Origin: Pseudoscleropodium purum
Lineage: Eukaryota > Streptophyta > Bryopsida > Hypnales > Brachytheciaceae
DNA length: 64,000 nucleotides
Direction of reading: 5' to 3'
Assembly: GCA_963969395.1 (NCBI GenBank)
Contig: OZ017799.1
Location: 13,332,501-13,396,500 of the forward strand
Positions 60,953 to 64,000 of the stretch are shown piece after piece; within the stretch, counting starts at the first letter, position 1; each line of letters begins with the position of its first letter. The position numbers were made by a program, and so were the translations under genes. A model generated the notes under the pieces. It was not told the DNA's origin, searched no databases, and was given only the letters and a program-made list of their open reading frames with translations.

Positions 60953-61059
60953 AGCTGTCCTGAGTCTACATTAGGCAATTCGAATAGTCCTAGTCCGATA
61001 TTTTGAGAAATCGGTAGAGTCCATCTATTTGCATTGCCTAATGTAGACTCAGGACAGCT
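60953..61059. repeat. perfect 27-bp inverted repeat upstream of the metacaspase
   Basis: Bases 60953-60979 (starting AGCTGTCCTGAGTCTACATT) are exactly reverse-complemented at 61033-61059, with a 53-nt spacer. It lies 470-580 bp upstream of the metacaspase start codon, inside the probable 5' leader intron or promoter. No TA or other element ends are seen. Confidence 0.92.
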
Positions 61060-61699
61060 ATGTGAAGTGTAACCTAATTACCATGTCTTTGACTAAACCA
61101 TCCTTGTCAAGCAGCAAACCTCCTTTGCACACTTCTGCATTCATAATCGATTACCACAAGCTCACAGAATCTCTAAAATTACAAGATTTCAGAAGATAAG
61201 ATAGATTCGCTTCACACCGACCCACCTTTTTTTCCCATAAACCCTGCTGTCTCAAAGCAACCGCAAGCGAAATCCAAACCTACTAAGGTAGGACACCCAA
61301 AATTTCCACCCAAACTTGCCAGAGATCTTAAACGTTCAGATGTTCACCGGGCGTAAATCCCCTTATATCAATCTGTTCCTATCATTAAAAGCGCGATTTT
61401 AAACATCTACCAATATATCTCAATAACCTCATAACTCCTCCATACGGTATTCAAATACCGAATTCTTTCCTGCGATGGAATCCTTTTTCATTCGCAAACA
61501 AGAAATTCACAATTACCCAGTTCAAATTTCAAACGATTTTGGGTTTCCCACCTTAGGCAATTCCATAGCGAATAATGACCGATAAAAAACTCCCCGACTC
61601 TCAAATGAGAATCAAAACTCAAAGCGCAGAACCTATCACCAAACAAGAGTCCCAAATTCACACCGATTCTTACCGATTGTCACACGGAGAACCCTAACC

Positions 61700-61910
61700 C
61701 CTCGACGAAGATCGCTCACAGCTCCGATCTCTCTGTCTCTGTCTCTCTGTGGCGATCCCCAGCACCGCAACAAATTACTGCTCCTACCTTGGTAGCAAGC
61801 TTGTTATAGCGCAGCCAAAGAAGCTCCAATCCAACAGAGGTCGGTTACGAAATCCACGTGCAGCGAGGGAATTGAAGCGCGCTTGAAGCAATTCGTGTTC
61901 AAGAGCGCCA
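61700..61910 (-). promoter_or_regulatory. probable metacaspase 5' leader exon and promoter edge
   Basis: GC-richer sequence with a GA/CT microsatellite (GAGAGACAGAGACAGAGAG on the minus strand, about 61728-61752) and a good splice donor CCAAG|GTAGGAGC at 61788 on the minus strand. I infer a non-coding first exon ending at 61788, spliced to an acceptor somewhere before 60481; the acceptor was not fixed. It is weaker than the coding exons. Confidence 0.4.
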
Positions 61911-62199
61911 GTGATGGTCAAATACTACTGAAATGCACCTCGCGAGCGATATGCCTGGTCCGCGTGCGATCACGGCGAGCGGAGGATTTGCCGAGTGCGG
62001 AATGACTGTTGAAGCTCCGGAAGGAACACGGGGAACAACGAAAGCGCGTGCGCTTCCTTGGGATTGATAACTTACTGTAGTGGGAACCCCAACGCTGTGT
62101 AGTCGACTCTGTTTCGGCGAACGTTCCTCGTAATGTTGTGGGAGAACCGTCGGTTACTTCATTGTGGGAAAAAAACGGTTTGCAATTTGAAAACATTAT

Positions 62200-64000
62200 T
62201 AGTGGAAAAATCTATAAAATTTCTATTCAGGGTTGTTTTATATTATGATGGAGAAGTGCACTGGTCAAGAGTTGTTGAAAGTGAAGCAATATGATTAGAG
62301 GAAATTTCATTCTTCACTATATTGGATTTACTCTATGGTCAAGACTTGTTGGATGAAGAACTCCAAGTATGGATGAATAAATGACATGATTGTCTTTGTG
62401 GCAACACTTTTTGTATGGGAAGTTCTTTAGAGGGCAAGTTTCTTGGGTGACCTCAACCTTAGACAAGAAACTTGGCCCTTGGAGAATTCTAACTTCATTT
62501 ATTGTCTTTTCATCATAAGCATATCTCACTTATGCAGTAGAGGGCTTCCTTTATTTCAAATAGCATTAGTTAGTTCTTTGCCATTTCTTCTTTTACATTG
62601 CAAAACTCTCCTTTTGGTGAAGTTGTCTAGTAGATTTTAATTTGCGAAGTGGTTTGGAAGACTTACTACTTAGTTAGTGTTTACACTACAACATATCAAG
62701 ATTTCTTATGGCCTTATTTTATTATCTTTTCATCTTCTCTAATATTCCACTAGTTGCCTCAAATAACTATATCTTGGCCCAAACTTCTTGATCAAATAGT
62801 GTACTTCTCCCTTATAGTGCACAATAACCCTTAGTATAAAAAATTAAAAAAAAATTGGATTCAATACTTAAAAAAACTATTCAATATGGGAATTAAAGGT
62901 CAATGGTTGGTAAAGCTCAAAAATTATCCTATACATTGTTTCTTAGCCCAACAAAGAAAGCTTTGTTCATTGAATTAGGAAGGCAAATTGGTGATTCATC
63001 CTATAGTAGACAAAGGTGGACTTCTTTAGGACTCTACTATACTACAATAATAATAATAATTAAGAAAATTTAGTGTTTGCAAAACTAAAAGCATCCCCTT
63101 TGATCCTTGAAATTTTGGCCCTTTAAATTGATGAAAAGTGATATTCCAAATTGATTGGTATTTGAAGCATGCATGAGAACCTTTTGGATGTAGCTCAAGG
63201 GTGCAATACCTCATTCAACAAAAAGGAATTGACAAAAGTAGTACAAGAGAGCTATATTTTTTATGAATATTTTTATCAAGTATTTTTTTAGAAATATCTT
63301 TCTTTGAATTGTATTGATACATATACTTTTGGTAAAAATATTCATCAAGAGTATTGGTAAAAGCTTATAGTATTTTCAAATCAATTAGTAAGGTAATACT
63401 AAATTTCATTATTAGTGTATCACTACAAACCTTCTTTGGGAGAGAAAAATTATTTGCTATAGATCATTCACTCTAAATTTAAACCTTAGAAAAAAATCCA
63501 AGAACAAATTATTTACTACAAATGATAGAACTTGGAAACTTTGAATTAGAAATCCGAAATTCATTTGTGGAGGTTGTAAAATGAAAAATTGATAGGCTAA
63601 AATAGTGAATAGGTTTTTAATTGCATTTATGATAGGCTTGAAACAAAAAAATTTACCCTTCCTTGAAAGGCTCATAGTACTACTTCAACCAAATTCCTTT
63701 TCTTGGCAAGGCTTGAGTGCTTGATTACTAATTGGTCTCAACAATGTTATTATAGCTTTTGGAAACTAGCTAGCTACATGCCAATGGTACTAGTATGTCA
63801 GTATGAAAATATAAACATGTGAGCTTTGAGCATACACATAAGGGAATATACAACAACCATTGAAGGTACTTATAGTATAAACACTTATAATGTAGGTGTT
63901 TATATTATAGATACACTATAATCATAAAAGGTTTCTATATTATAGACATCTATAATATAGGTGTGTAGTCTTTTAAATCCATGTGCTCACACTTTTAGGC
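62200..64000. other. AT-rich intergenic DNA, no gene seen
   Basis: No gene or element ends recognised. An (ATA)n-type tract lies near 63045-63060. From about 63870 to 63970 the words TATAATGTAGGTGTTTATA and CTATAATATAGGTGTG recur with short self-complementary TATTATAGA segments. Confidence 0.45.

Noticed and set aside
61918..62196. 92-codon minus-strand frame upstream of the metacaspase
   Set aside because: No conserved motif; more likely leader or promoter sequence.
1..64000. CRISPR arrays, bacterial operons, rRNA or tRNA genes
   Set aside because: No regularly spaced repeats of the right size and no tRNA B-box or rRNA signatures found; this is eukaryotic nuclear DNA.

Overview
This window is nuclear DNA of a land plant. 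It is AT-rich, with long gene-poor stretches, small GC-richer genes split by GT-AG introns, and LTR retrotransposons and MITEs. The combination of an intronless EMC8/9-type gene, a plant NOT4-like RING protein, a plant-type endonuclease III and an LSD1-zinc-finger type I metacaspase fixes it as a plant. A single-ORF-type chromovirus with an apparent self-priming site, rather than the tRNA-Met site usual in flowering plants, hints at a non-flowering lineage (moss, lycophyte, fern or gymnosperm), but this is only a hint.

Layout. 1-1070: decayed 3' end of a Ty1/copia element with its LTR and an odd flanking inverted repeat. 1-20 kb: otherwise gene-free AT-rich DNA holding foldback elements, a degenerate palindromic array and two dispersed repeat families. 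20.49-21.10 kb: EMC8/9 (ER membrane complex subunit), plus strand, one exon. 23.16-26.66 kb: RING-finger gene, minus strand, three exons. 26.94-27.34 kb: GC-rich island just upstream of it. 27.5-41 kb: gene-free DNA with further copies of the repeat families, Stowaway-like MITEs and a nested inverted repeat. 41.38-47.55 kb: complete but defective Ty3/gypsy chromovirus with 299-bp LTRs and a TCATA target duplication, inserted into a Stowaway-like MITE. 49.29-53.82 kb: NTH1-type DNA glycosylase/lyase, minus strand, ten exons, with a tandem array in intron 1. 57.54-60.48 kb: type I metacaspase, minus strand, six coding exons, with a MITE in intron 4 and a perfect 27-bp inverted repeat upstream. 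62.2-64 kb: AT-rich, no gene seen.

The four host genes are housekeeping or stress genes (ER protein insertion, probable ubiquitin ligation, base-excision repair, protease-mediated cell-death control). They do not form a pathway or cluster. All exon structures were built by eye from reading frame, splice consensus and remembered family motifs; the reading phases close in every case.

The most interesting signals are three. (1) An 11-nt exact complement between the sequence abutting the 5' LTR and a site inside the LTR, lying 25-30 nt downstream of a TATA-like box, as in Tf1-type self-priming. (2) A four-member non-coding element family flanked by TTAA with CCCCTAAAG-type ends. (3) A chromovirus whose LTRs differ at 3 of 299 positions although its coding region carries at least seven stops and three frame changes, which suggests it moved when already defective.
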